Below, piece after piece: positions 57,130-64,000 of a DNA stretch of 64,000 nucleotides. The position numbers and the translations under genes were made by a program. The stretch covers positions 1 to 64,000 of the forward strand of contig NZ_PBYA01000006.1 in NCBI RefSeq assembly GCF_002729955.1. Direction: 5' to 3'. Under the pieces are notes generated by a model, which saw only the letters and a list, made by a program, of their open reading frames with translations, was not told the DNA's origin and made no database searches. This stretch comes from Salinisphaera sp. (GTDB lineage Bacteria > Pseudomonadota > Gammaproteobacteria > Nevskiales > Salinisphaeraceae). The first letter of the stretch is position 1. Each line of letters begins with the position of its first letter.

Positions 57130-58128
57130 TTAGAAAGGCAGGTCGGTCATCGGCGAAGACGCCGAGGCATAGCGGCGACGCGGCATGCGCCCGGCCAGAA
57201 ACGCCATGCGCCCGGCGATCACGGCATGGCGCATGGACTGGGCCATGAGCACCGGTTTGTTGGCATGGGCGATGGCCGAATTCATCAGCACGCCGTCGCA
57301 GCCCATCTCCATGGCAATGGAGGCATCCGAGGCGGTGCCCACGCCGGCATCGACAAGCACCGGTACGTTGGCGTTCTCGACGATTTCGATCACGTTGTAG
57401 CGATTCTGGATACCCAGACCGGAGCCGATCGGCCCGGCCAGCGGCATGATCGCGACACAGCCGATGTCTTCCAGACGGCGCGCGGCGATCGGGTCGTCAC
57501 TGGTATAGACCATCACCTCGAAGCCGTCGTCGACGAGCTGTTTCGCGGCGACCAGCGTTTCGCTCATGTCCGGATAGAGCGTCTTCTTGTCGCCCAGCAC
57601 CTCGAGCTTGACCAGGTTGTGGCCGTCGAGCAGTTCGCGTGCCATGCGACAGGTGCGTACCGCCTCCTCGGCATTGAAGCAGCCGGCCGTATTCGGCAGC
57701 AGCGTGTATTTCTCCGGCGGGATGATATCCAGCAGATTGCGCTTCTTGGCCGCCTCGGGGTCGTTCAGGGCCGGCGTACGCCGGATCGCCAGGGTCACGA
57801 TCTCTGCGCCCGAGGCCTGGATCGCGGCGTCGGCCTGATCCAGATCGGCATATTTGCCGGTGCCCACCAGCAGGCGCGATTCGAACTTGCGCCCGGCAAT
57901 GGTGAGGCTGTCGGATTCGGCCACGGCCTGGCCGCCGCCGATCGCATGCACGATTTCGAGCGTGTCGCCCGGGGCGATCATGGTCTGCGGGTAACGCTCG
58001 CGGGGCACGATCTGGCCGTTGTGTTCGACCGCGATACGCTGATCGCCGTAGCCCAGATCGTTGACCAGCTGCGCGAGCGTGGCGTGCTCCGCGCACTGCG
58101 TGGGGGCACCGTTGACTTCGATCTGCAT
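57130..58128 (-). CDS. thiSG: ThiS-ThiG fusion: sulfur carrier / thiazole synthase
   Basis: A 332-residue protein joining two thiamine-pathway proteins. Residues 1-66 are a ThiS-type ubiquitin-fold carrier ending in AIGGG; residues from about 72 are ThiG, with [64 protein letters not shown] and [32 protein letters not shown]. ThiG builds the thiazole phosphate from deoxyxylulose phosphate, an imine of glycine and ThiS thiocarboxylate. In free ThiS the Gly-Gly is C-terminal; here it is followed by Gln-Ala-Val. Such fusions are annotated in other proteobacteria. ATG 58128 is set by the ThiS N-terminus. Confidence 0.93.
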   Translation of the reverse strand: MQIEVNGAPTQCAEHATLAQLVNDLGYGDQRIAVEHNGQIVPRERYPQTMIAPGDTLEIVHAIGGGQAVAESDSLTIAGRKFESRLLVGTGKYADLDQADAAIQASGAEIVTLAIRRTPALNDPEAAKKRNLLDIIPPEKYTLLPNTAGCFNAEEAVRTCRMARELLDGHNLVKLEVLGDKKTLYPDMSETLVAAKQLVDDGFEVMVYTSDDPIAARRLEDIGCVAIMPLAGPIGSGLGIQNRYNVIEIVENANVPVLVDAGVGTASDASIAMEMGCDGVLMNSAIAHANKPVLMAQSMRHAVIAGRMAFLAGRMPRRRYASASSPMTDLPF

Positions 58129-58172
58129 GATATTGTCCGACGTCGTCGAAAATGGTTGTTGCACAGGCATGT

Positions 58173-58193
58173 ACAGCCGAGTGTCTCGGCTGT
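58173..58193. other. hairpin upstream of thiSG
   Basis: ACAGCCGAG and CTCGGCTGT form a perfect nine-base stem with a three-base loop, 45 bases upstream of the thiSG start. It has no T-tract and does not match the TPP riboswitch conserved bases. Possibly a leader stem or operator. Confidence 0.4.
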
Positions 58194-58463
58194 CCGCCCG
58201 GGTTTTGCGGCCGTCGCCGGCAGGCGCATGCGCTGGCATGCGCGCACCCGATCCGGCCAGGAAAATCCCGGCTGCCTGTCGATGGGCCATGGCCCGGTCG
58301 AGACGCGCTAGAATAACGCGCCTCGCGGTTGCATGCGACTTGCACCGGCCGGTATGCAGGCGTCAGCGTCCGCGGGGAACACGCTGCGGCAGCGGGGGTC
58401 TATTCGCCCGGTCCACGCGCGCCGCGCGCCGCTTTGACAATTCCTAAGTATGGCCTTGCCCGC

Positions 58464-60842
58464 ATGAAACGTACTCTTCGCATTCTGCTTGCCGTGTTGG
58501 GCGTGCTCGTTGCGCTGATCGTGGTGGCGGTGATCGCCCTGCCGCTGATTTTCGACCCCAACGATTACAAGCCGCAGATCAACGCCGCCATCGAACGCCA
58601 GATCGGCCGCGAGGTGAATATCAGCGGCGATATCGGGCTCTCGGTCTTTCCCTGGCTGGGCCTCGAACTGGGGCGGGTCGAGGTAGCCAACGCCGAAGGC
58701 TTCGGCGACAAACCGATGGCGGAAATGAATTCGGCCGAGGTCAGCGTCAAGCTGCTGCCGCTGATCCAGCGCGAGATCGAGGTGGGTACGGTCACGCTCA
58801 ACGGCCTGCGCCTGCGCCTCGCGCGCAACGCCGACGGGCGCAGCAACTGGGCTGATATCAGCGAACATCTGAGCGAGGGACAGGCCGAGGCCGAAGAGGC
58901 CGAGCAGACCGAAGCCCCGGACGATGTCGATACCGGGACCCAGACCGAAGGCGGCTTCACCCTCGAATCGCTGCAGATCGGCGCGATCGATGTGTCCGAC
59001 GCGGCCGTTTCCTGGCGCGACGAGACCACCGGCGCGGACTATCGCCTGACCGACGTGCGCCTGGGTACGGGGCGTCTCGTCGACGGCCAGCCGGTACGGC
59101 TGGAATTCTCGGGCGATCTCGCCGCACCCAAGGAAGACCTGGCCGCGGACTTCAACCTGGTGGCCCGGGTCGAACCCAATATCGCCGATCAGTTCTATCG
59201 CTTTTCCGACATGACGCTGAGCGTGCTGGCCGAGGGTGAGGGCGTGCCCAACGGCAAGCAGCAGGCATCGCTGTCCGGCAACGGCGAATACGACGCCGCC
59301 GAGGGCCGCCTGAAGCTTTCCGGCATGACTTTCCAGGGCGCCGGCCTGAACGTGACCGCCAACGTCGACGGCATCGGCCTGAACGACCAGCCCTCCTACG
59401 CGGGCCGGGTGACCTTCAAGCGTTTCGATCCGCGTGCGGTGATGAACGAGCTGGGCATCGATGCGCCGGCGACGCAAAAATCGGGCGCGCTGTCGTCGGC
59501 GGGCTTTGATGCCCAGTTCGATATCAACAACGACCGGGCCGAGTTCAAGCAGATACTGGCCACGCTCGACGACAGCTCGCTCAAGGGCTCGGCCAGCGTC
59601 GAGAACTTCGAGCGTCCGGCGTTCAAGTTCGACCTCGATCTGGATGAACTGAACGTGGACGATTATCTGCCGCCCGGCAGCGCCGAGCAGGCGCAGAGCG
59701 AGCAGCCGGCCGAAACCGGCGGCGGCGAAAAGCAGAAGGCGGCCGAGATCGATCTGTCGGCGCTCAAGGAACTGCGCCTGAACGGCCAGCTCTCGGCCGG
59801 CTCGTTGACCGCCGCGAATATCGAGGCCACCCATGCCGAGCTCACGGTGGCCGCCCGCGACGGCGTGCTCACCATCGAACCGCTCACCGCCGATCTTTAC
59901 GACGGCAACGTGCGTGTGAGTGCCCGCGTGGACGCTACGCGCGATACGCCGCGCTATGCCTTCAAGGGCAACCTCAACGGTCTGCAGTTTCAGCCGCTGC
60001 TCAAGGACGTGGCCGATACCGACCGCGTCGCCGCGCTGGCCAACATGAGCGTGGACGTGACCAGCGCCGGCAAGCAGGTGGCGTCCATGAAGCGGGCGCT
60101 CAACGGCAATCTGAACTTCGATCTGCGTGACGGCGCCTTCAATGGCTTCAATCTGGCCGAGGTGATCGCGGCCGCGCGCACGCGTTTGCAGGGCGACAAG
60201 GTCGACGCGGATGCCAGCGGCATCGGCAGCGAAGAGCAGACGCCGTTCAATCGATTCGCCGCGTCGTTCAGCATCAGCGACGGCGTGCTGGCCGGCAAGG
60301 ATCTGAATCTGGTCACGCGCGTGCTCGAGGCCACCGGCTCGGGCAGCTATGACCTGGCCGACAACCAGCTCGATTACACCGTCGCCGCGATCGTGCCGGA
60401 AGACGCCTCGGGCAAACTCGCCGAACTGGCCGGGCTGCAGGTGCCGATCAAGCTCACCGGCAATCTGCTGTCGCCTGACTACAGCCTCGACGTGAAGAGT
60501 GCCCTGCGCGGCGCGGCCGAAAAACGCCTGCAGGAAGAGTCGGAAGACCTCAAGAACAAGGTGCGCGAAAAGATCGAAGAACGCGGCAAGAAGGTCGATG
60601 CCGATACGCGGGCCCGTATCGAAAAAGGCCTGAACAGCCTGCTGGGCGGCAATCGAAAGAAGGCGGCCAACGACGATAGCGCCGAAGATACGAACGCGGC
60701 GGCCGAGCCCGAGGCGTCGTCCGAACAGGACAATGCCAGCGACGCGAAGCCGGCTGCCGAGCCCGAGGCTGAGGCCGACACCCCGGCCGGCGAGAACAGC
60801 GACGCCGCCGCGCAGGGCAACGCCGAATCTGCGAGCCAATAG
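58464..60842 (+). CDS. AsmA-family envelope protein
   Basis: A 792-residue inner-membrane-anchored periplasmic protein. The N-terminus MKRTLRILLAVLGVLVALIVVAVIALPLIFDPNDYKPQI is the canonical AsmA anchor and start of the AsmA domain. It is followed by beta-rich repeats and a late AsmA_2 segment (NFDLRDGAFNGFNLAEVIAAARTRL). The last 110 residues are highly charged with Ala/Glu/Asp-rich low complexity. AsmA-like proteins bridge the periplasm and affect lipid transport and outer-membrane assembly. ATG 58464 starts the anchor; longer in-frame starts do not. It precedes mutY, a conserved neighbourhood. Confidence 0.93.
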   Translation: MKRTLRILLAVLGVLVALIVVAVIALPLIFDPNDYKPQINAAIERQIGREVNISGDIGLSVFPWLGLELGRVEVANAEGFGDKPMAEMNSAEVSVKLLPLIQREIEVGTVTLNGLRLRLARNADGRSNWADISEHLSEGQAEAEEAEQTEAPDDVDTGTQTEGGFTLESLQIGAIDVSDAAVSWRDETTGADYRLTDVRLGTGRLVDGQPVRLEFSGDLAAPKEDLAADFNLVARVEPNIADQFYRFSDMTLSVLAEGEGVPNGKQQASLSGNGEYDAAEGRLKLSGMTFQGAGLNVTANVDGIGLNDQPSYAGRVTFKRFDPRAVMNELGIDAPATQKSGALSSAGFDAQFDINNDRAEFKQILATLDDSSLKGSASVENFERPAFKFDLDLDELNVDDYLPPGSAEQAQSEQPAETGGGEKQKAAEIDLSALKELRLNGQLSAGSLTAANIEATHAELTVAARDGVLTIEPLTADLYDGNVRVSARVDATRDTPRYAFKGNLNGLQFQPLLKDVADTDRVAALANMSVDVTSAGKQVASMKRALNGNLNFDLRDGAFNGFNLAEVIAAARTRLQGDKVDADASGIGSEEQTPFNRFAASFSISDGVLAGKDLNLVTRVLEATGSGSYDLADNQLDYTVAAIVPEDASGKLAELAGLQVPIKLTGNLLSPDYSLDVKSALRGAAEKRLQEESEDLKNKVREKIEERGKKVDADTRARIEKGLNSLLGGNRKKAANDDSAEDTNAAAEPEASSEQDNASDAKPAAEPEAEADTPAGENSDAAAQGNAESASQ

Positions 60843-60864
60843 CCGGGCCGTGGCGCGCAGGCGG

Positions 60865-61434
60865 ATGCGCGTAGCAGCCGGTATCGCCGCGCTAGCCCTC
60901 CTCGTCGTGGCTGGCCCGGCCGTGGCGGCGGTGATCGAGACGATGCAGGTCGAGCGCGACGACGGCCGCTACAGCATCGCGGCGTCCATGCGTCTGTCGG
61001 TCGCGCAGCCGCAGGCGTTTCGTGCCGCCAGCGACTACGAACGACTGCCGGAATTCAATCCGAGCATAATCGCCAGCCAGCGGCTGCCCGGCGAGCGCCT
61101 GCGTTCGACCATCCGGCTATGCGTGGCGCTGTTCTGCAAGCGTATCGAACAGGTCATGTACTACCAGCAGACGCCGCCGGATTCGATCGCCATGCAGGTG
61201 GTGCCCGGCGCGGGCGATATCAAGGCCGGGCGCGCCGACTGGCGATTCAGCGCCGAGGGCGAGAACACCACGCGAATGGTCTTCGACGCCGAAATCGAGC
61301 CCGATTTCTGGGTCCCTCCCTTGATCGGGCCCTACCTCATCGCCCGCGAACTGCGCCGCCAGGCGCGGGTGACTGCCGAATCCATCGAACGGCTGGCCAG
61401 CGACTATGACGACGACACCGAATCCGGCGATTGA
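60865..61434 (+). CDS. exported SRPBCC (START/cyclase-fold) protein
   Basis: A protein of about 189 residues with a signal peptide (RVAAGIAALALLVVAGPAVAA). The mature part has the polyketide-cyclase/START pattern: AASMRLSVAQPQAFRAASDYERLPEFNPSIIASQRL near its start, ADWRFSAEGENTTRMVFDAEIEPDFWVPPLIGPYLI in the second half, and a C-terminal helix. Members bind hydrophobic ligands; role unknown. GTG 60850 is an alternative start. It starts about 20 bases after asmA and overlaps mutY by 29 bases. Confidence 0.8.
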   Translation: MRVAAGIAALALLVVAGPAVAAVIETMQVERDDGRYSIAASMRLSVAQPQAFRAASDYERLPEFNPSIIASQRLPGERLRSTIRLCVALFCKRIEQVMYYQQTPPDSIAMQVVPGAGDIKAGRADWRFSAEGENTTRMVFDAEIEPDFWVPPLIGPYLIARELRRQARVTAESIERLASDYDDDTESGD

Positions 61435-62485
61435 GCGCGCGCCCACCGCAATAGCCGAGGCCCTGCTGGCCTGGTTCGATATCCACGGCCGCCACGACCT
61501 GCCCTGGCAGCATCCGCGCAGCGCCTATCGGGTATGGGTCGCCGAAGTCATGCTCCAGCAGACGCAGGTGGCCACCGTCATCGATTACTTCAACGCCTTC
61601 ATGGCGCGTTTCCCCGACGTTCACGCCCTGGCGTCGGCCCCCAGCGACGACGTCATGGCGTATTGGGCAGGGCTGGGCTACTACGCACGAGCGCGCAACC
61701 TGCACGCCGCGGCCCGGGCCGTGGTGGCCGAGCACGGCGGCGCGTTTCCCCGGGATGTGGAATCCCTGATGGCGCTGCCCGGTATCGGCCGTTCGACTGC
61801 CGGTGCGATCGCGGCCCAGGCCTTCGGCGTGTGGGCGCCGATTCTCGATGGCAATGCCAAGCGCGTGATCGCCCGTCTGGCAGCACTCGCGGCCACACCC
61901 GGTACCGCCGCCTACGAAAAGCCACTCTGGCAGCTGGCCGAGCGCTACACGCCGAAACAGCGAGTGACCGACTACACCCAGGCGATCATGGATCTCGGGG
62001 CAACGCTTTGTACCCGTAGCGCGCCCGACTGCGGTCGTTGTCCGTTATCCGACCGCTGCGCGGCCTATGCCATGGGCGAACAGGCGCGTATTCCCACCCC
62101 GCGCAAGCGCAAAAGACGCCCGCAGCGTGAAACCCGCGTGCTCGTGGTCACGGATGCCGCCGATCGTCTGCTGCTGGAAAAACGCCCGCCGGCCGGCATA
62201 TGGGGCGGGCTGTGGAGCCTGCCGGAGGTGGCGGTGGATGCAGATATCGCCGACGCCTGCGCCAGGCGTTTCGGCTTGCGGGTGGAAAACACGCAGGAAC
62301 TCGCCCCCGTGCAGCATGGTTTTACCCATTTCGAGCTGTTGATTCATGCCACCCGTGTGCAGGTCGGGGATGGGGCACGTATCATGGACAGCTCGCTGCA
62401 ATGGTTCGAGCCGAACGCACGCCCCGGCGTGCCGGCGCCTATTGCAAAGCTTCTGGACAGTCCGCAACACACGCTAGCGCTATGA
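61406..62485 (+). CDS. mutY: A/G-specific adenine glycosylase
   Basis: A 359-residue base-excision-repair glycosylase removing adenine opposite 8-oxoguanine. Motifs: [18 protein letters not shown] with catalytic Glu (about 47), helix-hairpin-helix [32 protein letters not shown] with catalytic Asp (about 152), and the iron-sulfur ligands Cys-X6-Cys-X2-Cys-X5-Cys in [18 protein letters not shown]. The C-terminal Nudix-like 8-oxoG recognition domain begins near [11 protein letters not shown]. It overlaps the upstream gene and, by ATGA, yggX. Confidence 0.96.
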   Translation: MTTTPNPAIERAPTAIAEALLAWFDIHGRHDLPWQHPRSAYRVWVAEVMLQQTQVATVIDYFNAFMARFPDVHALASAPSDDVMAYWAGLGYYARARNLHAAARAVVAEHGGAFPRDVESLMALPGIGRSTAGAIAAQAFGVWAPILDGNAKRVIARLAALAATPGTAAYEKPLWQLAERYTPKQRVTDYTQAIMDLGATLCTRSAPDCGRCPLSDRCAAYAMGEQARIPTPRKRKRRPQRETRVLVVTDAADRLLLEKRPPAGIWGGLWSLPEVAVDADIADACARRFGLRVENTQELAPVQHGFTHFELLIHATRVQVGDGARIMDSSLQWFEPNARPGVPAPIAKLLDSPQHTLAL

Positions 62486-62754
62486 GCCACACCGTACACT
62501 GCGTCAAACTCGATCAAGAGGCCGAAGGCCTGCCACGGCCGCCGCTGCCCGGGGAGCTGGGCAAACGCATCCACGAGAATGTCTCGATGCAGGCTTGGCA
62601 GCAATGGATGACCGAACAGACGCGCCTGATCAACGAATACGGTCTGCATCTGGCCGATCCGAAAGCGCGCGAGTTCCTGATGGAACAAACCGAAGAATAT
62701 TTCTTCGGCAGCGGCCAGACCGCCGAAACGCACTACGTGCCGCCCGAACAGTAG
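62482..62754 (+). CDS. yggX: probable Fe(2+)-trafficking protein YggX
   Basis: A 90-residue cytoplasmic protein implicated in iron handling and protection of iron-sulfur clusters. It has the family blocks [63 protein letters not shown] and the single Cys near the N-terminus. It follows mutY by ATGA overlap, the same order as in Escherichia coli, which links it to the iron-sulfur enzyme MutY. Confidence 0.96.
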   Translation: MSHTVHCVKLDQEAEGLPRPPLPGELGKRIHENVSMQAWQQWMTEQTRLINEYGLHLADPKAREFLMEQTEEYFFGSGQTAETHYVPPEQ

Positions 62755-62775
62755 CCCACCGATACGTCGCCGAGG

Positions 62776-62804
62776 TTGACGTTGGGCGCGGGGATCGGTT
62801 TAAT
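62776..62804 (+). promoter_or_regulatory. sigma-70 promoter of the tRNA-Phe gene
   Basis: TTGACG (62776-62781), 17 bases, TTTAAT (62799-62804), followed by a GC-rich discriminator, lies about 30 bases upstream of the tRNA. The discriminator fits stringent control. Confidence 0.75.
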
Positions 62805-62834
62805 ACGCGCTCTTCAAGATCGCTTGTACGATCT

Positions 62835-62910
62835 GGCCGGATAGCTCAGTTGGTAGAGCATGCGACTGAAAATCGCAGTGTCGGTGGTTCGATTCCACCT
62901 CCGGCCACCA
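62835..62910 (+). tRNA. tRNA-Phe (GAA)
   Basis: A 76-base tRNA with acceptor arms GGCCGGA / TCCGGCC, discriminator A and encoded CCA. The D arm reads GCTC-AGTTGGTA-GAGC and the anticodon loop CTGAAAA holds GAA. The T arm begins at GGTGG with loop TTCGATT. All stems pair as expected. It stands alone after its own promoter. Confidence 0.98.
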
Positions 62911-63037
62911 TCTTTCCCCTCCCTGATGTATCGCATGTGGCGCTGACAGGCTCGCCCACGTAAGCGGTTTTCTGCGTGCATCCGCGCCCGGCCACGTCTT
63001 ACACTCGTGTCAGACCCGACCGGCAGGGATGCAGTCA

Positions 63038-63634
63038 ATGACGCAACTGAGTACCACCCGTTGCAGTGGCCGCGATATCGAGGCGCATGTGGATGAGCTC
63101 GCTGCCTTGCGTATCCGCGTGTTTCGCGATTTTCCCTATCTCTACGACGGGGATCTCGACTACGAACGCGAGTATCTTGCGACCTACGTGAATTCACCGC
63201 GCTCGCTGGCCTTTCTGGTGCACAACGGCGATCGGCTGGTCGGTGCGACCACCGCCTTGCCGCTGAGCGACGAGGAGGCGGCGTTCCGGGCGCCGCTTGC
63301 CGAGGCCGGCTTCGACGTCGATCGGGTGTTCTATTTCGGCGAATCGCTGCTGCTGGCCGACTATCGCGGCCACGGCCTCGGGCACCGCTTTTTCGACGAG
63401 CGCGAAGCCTGGGCGCGCCAGGCCGGCGATTTTTCCCATGCCTGTTTCTGTGCGGTACAGCGCCCCGAAGACCACCCGCTGCGACCGGCGGATTACCAGC
63501 CGTTGGATACCTTCTGGCAACGGCGCGGTTTTGCGCGTCGCGACGATATCAGCGCCGTTTATCGCTGGCAGGATATCGATCAAGCCCAGGAAACCGACAA
63601 GCGTCTAACCTTCTGGATACGGGCGCTGGACTGA
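63038..63634 (+). CDS. GNAT-family N-acetyltransferase
   Basis: A 198-residue acetyltransferase-like protein. The acetyl-CoA loop is at LLLADYRGHGLGHRFFDEREAWA (about 110-132), after FYFGESLLLADYRG; the N-terminal region LAALRIRVFRDFPYLYDGDLDYEREYL is seen in a branch of uncharacterised GNATs. Substrate unknown. ATG 63038 lies nine bases after AGGG; ATG 63029 has no room for it. Monocistronic. Confidence 0.82.
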   Translation: MTQLSTTRCSGRDIEAHVDELAALRIRVFRDFPYLYDGDLDYEREYLATYVNSPRSLAFLVHNGDRLVGATTALPLSDEEAAFRAPLAEAGFDVDRVFYFGESLLLADYRGHGLGHRFFDEREAWARQAGDFSHACFCAVQRPEDHPLRPADYQPLDTFWQRRGFARRDDISAVYRWQDIDQAQETDKRLTFWIRALD

Positions 63635-63739
63635 ATTCCCAACGGCGGCGCGGCCGCCGGGCGTCGAGGGCGGCGGCCACGCTGGCGTGGAATTTGCGTT
63701 AGGGTGGTTCGGATTGTTGGGGGAAACGTCGGGGGGCGT

Positions 63740-64000
63740 TTGAGCATTAAATTATCGGTAGAGCACGTCTACAAGGTTTTCGGCGCGCACCCCAAGCGTG
63801 CGCTGGAACGCATTCAAAAAGGGCAGACCAAGGACGAGATATTCGCCGCCACCGGGATGACGGTGGGCGTGTCCGATGCCAGTTTCGACGTGGCCGAAGG
63901 CGAGATATTCGTGGTGATGGGGCTGTCCGGCTCGGGCAAGTCCACGCTGGTTCGCATGCTCAATCGCCTGATCGAACCCACCGCGGGTTCGATCCGTATC
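63740..64000 (+). CDS. proV: glycine betaine / proline ABC transporter ATP-binding protein, ProV/OpuAA-type (partial)
   Basis: The first 87 codons of a quaternary-amine transporter ATPase, cut by the right edge. From TTG 63740 (after GGGGGG) the product reads [21 protein letters not shown], then a helical insert [21 protein letters not shown] typical of ProV/OpuAA, then Walker [26 protein letters not shown]. The system imports compatible solutes under osmotic stress, which fits a salt-adapted organism. The permease and binding protein would lie beyond the window. Confidence 0.92.
   Translation, partial: MSIKLSVEHVYKVFGAHPKRALERIQKGQTKDEIFAATGMTVGVSDASFDVAEGEIFVVMGLSGSGKSTLVRMLNRLIEPTAGSIRI

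Noticed and set aside
58129-58320. TPP riboswitch upstream of thiSG
   Set aside because: Expected for a thiamine gene, but the conserved CTGAGA and ACCTGATC-type elements are absent. Only a nine-base hairpin was found.

Overview
The window is a high-GC chromosomal segment from a gammaproteobacterium. The gene neighbourhoods rpmB-rpmG / radC / coaBC-dut-argB-pyrE-exoIII, tesA divergent from the ybbA/ybbP-type ABC pair, and asmA / mutY / yggX are typical of that class. A complete mevalonate route, a phosphoribulokinase, TRAP transport and glycine-betaine-type transport suggest a halophilic or marine lineage such as Salinisphaera; the genus is an inference from gene content. Nearly all of the window is core-like coding sequence. 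The accessory-looking parts are a toxin-antitoxin pair followed by decayed repeats (11.1-12.4 kb) and short repeat-bearing gaps.

Layout: 0.1-4.1 kb, a ZnuD-like TonB receptor with a His-rich companion, then a sorbosone-dehydrogenase-type beta-propeller. 4.2-7.0 kb, an Hsp20 gene with a sigma-32-like promoter, an azoreductase divergent from a LysR regulator, and a cupin dioxygenase. 7.1-11.0 kb, ABC permease and ATPase divergent from tesA. 11.1-12.4 kb, Xre/RES toxin-antitoxin and repeats. 12.4-15.0 kb, an amidase and an exported alpha/beta hydrolase with a Ser-Asp repeat tail. 15.2-19.5 kb, an RND efflux pair. 19.6-23.6 kb, a GldG/DUF4340-type ABC-2 system. 23.7-25.7 kb, a HyuA-like protein. 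25.8-28.7 kb, rpmG, rpmB, two tandem small outer-membrane barrels and radC. 28.8-31.9 kb, coaBC-dut-nudix-argB. 31.9-38.8 kb, a chemoreceptor with a flagellar sigma-28 promoter, DUF4153, pyrE, exoIII and ampG. 38.8-41.4 kb, a DUF4139 protein, a membrane protein and peptidase E.

41.4-49.9 kb is the most distinctive block. It encodes farnesyl diphosphate synthase, an MlaC/HpnM-like protein, type I IPP isomerase, one polypeptide joining class II HMG-CoA reductase to mevalonate kinase, phosphomevalonate kinase, diphosphomevalonate decarboxylase and, divergently, HMG-CoA synthase. Together these convert acetoacetyl-CoA plus acetyl-CoA to farnesyl diphosphate; only the acetoacetyl-CoA thiolase is not in the window. 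Most gammaproteobacteria use the MEP pathway, so the pathway and the fusion both stand out.

50.0-56.1 kb holds an aldo-keto reductase, a phosphoribulokinase without RuBisCO nearby, and a TRAP transporter whose binding-protein gene faces its membrane-subunit genes across a GNAT gene. 56.3-64.0 kb holds trmB, a ThiS-ThiG fusion, asmA, an SRPBCC-like exported protein, mutY, yggX, tRNA-Phe, a GNAT gene and the start of a ProV/OpuAA-type ATPase cut by the window edge. Start codons were chosen from Shine-Dalgarno spacing and family alignment from memory; no database search was run.
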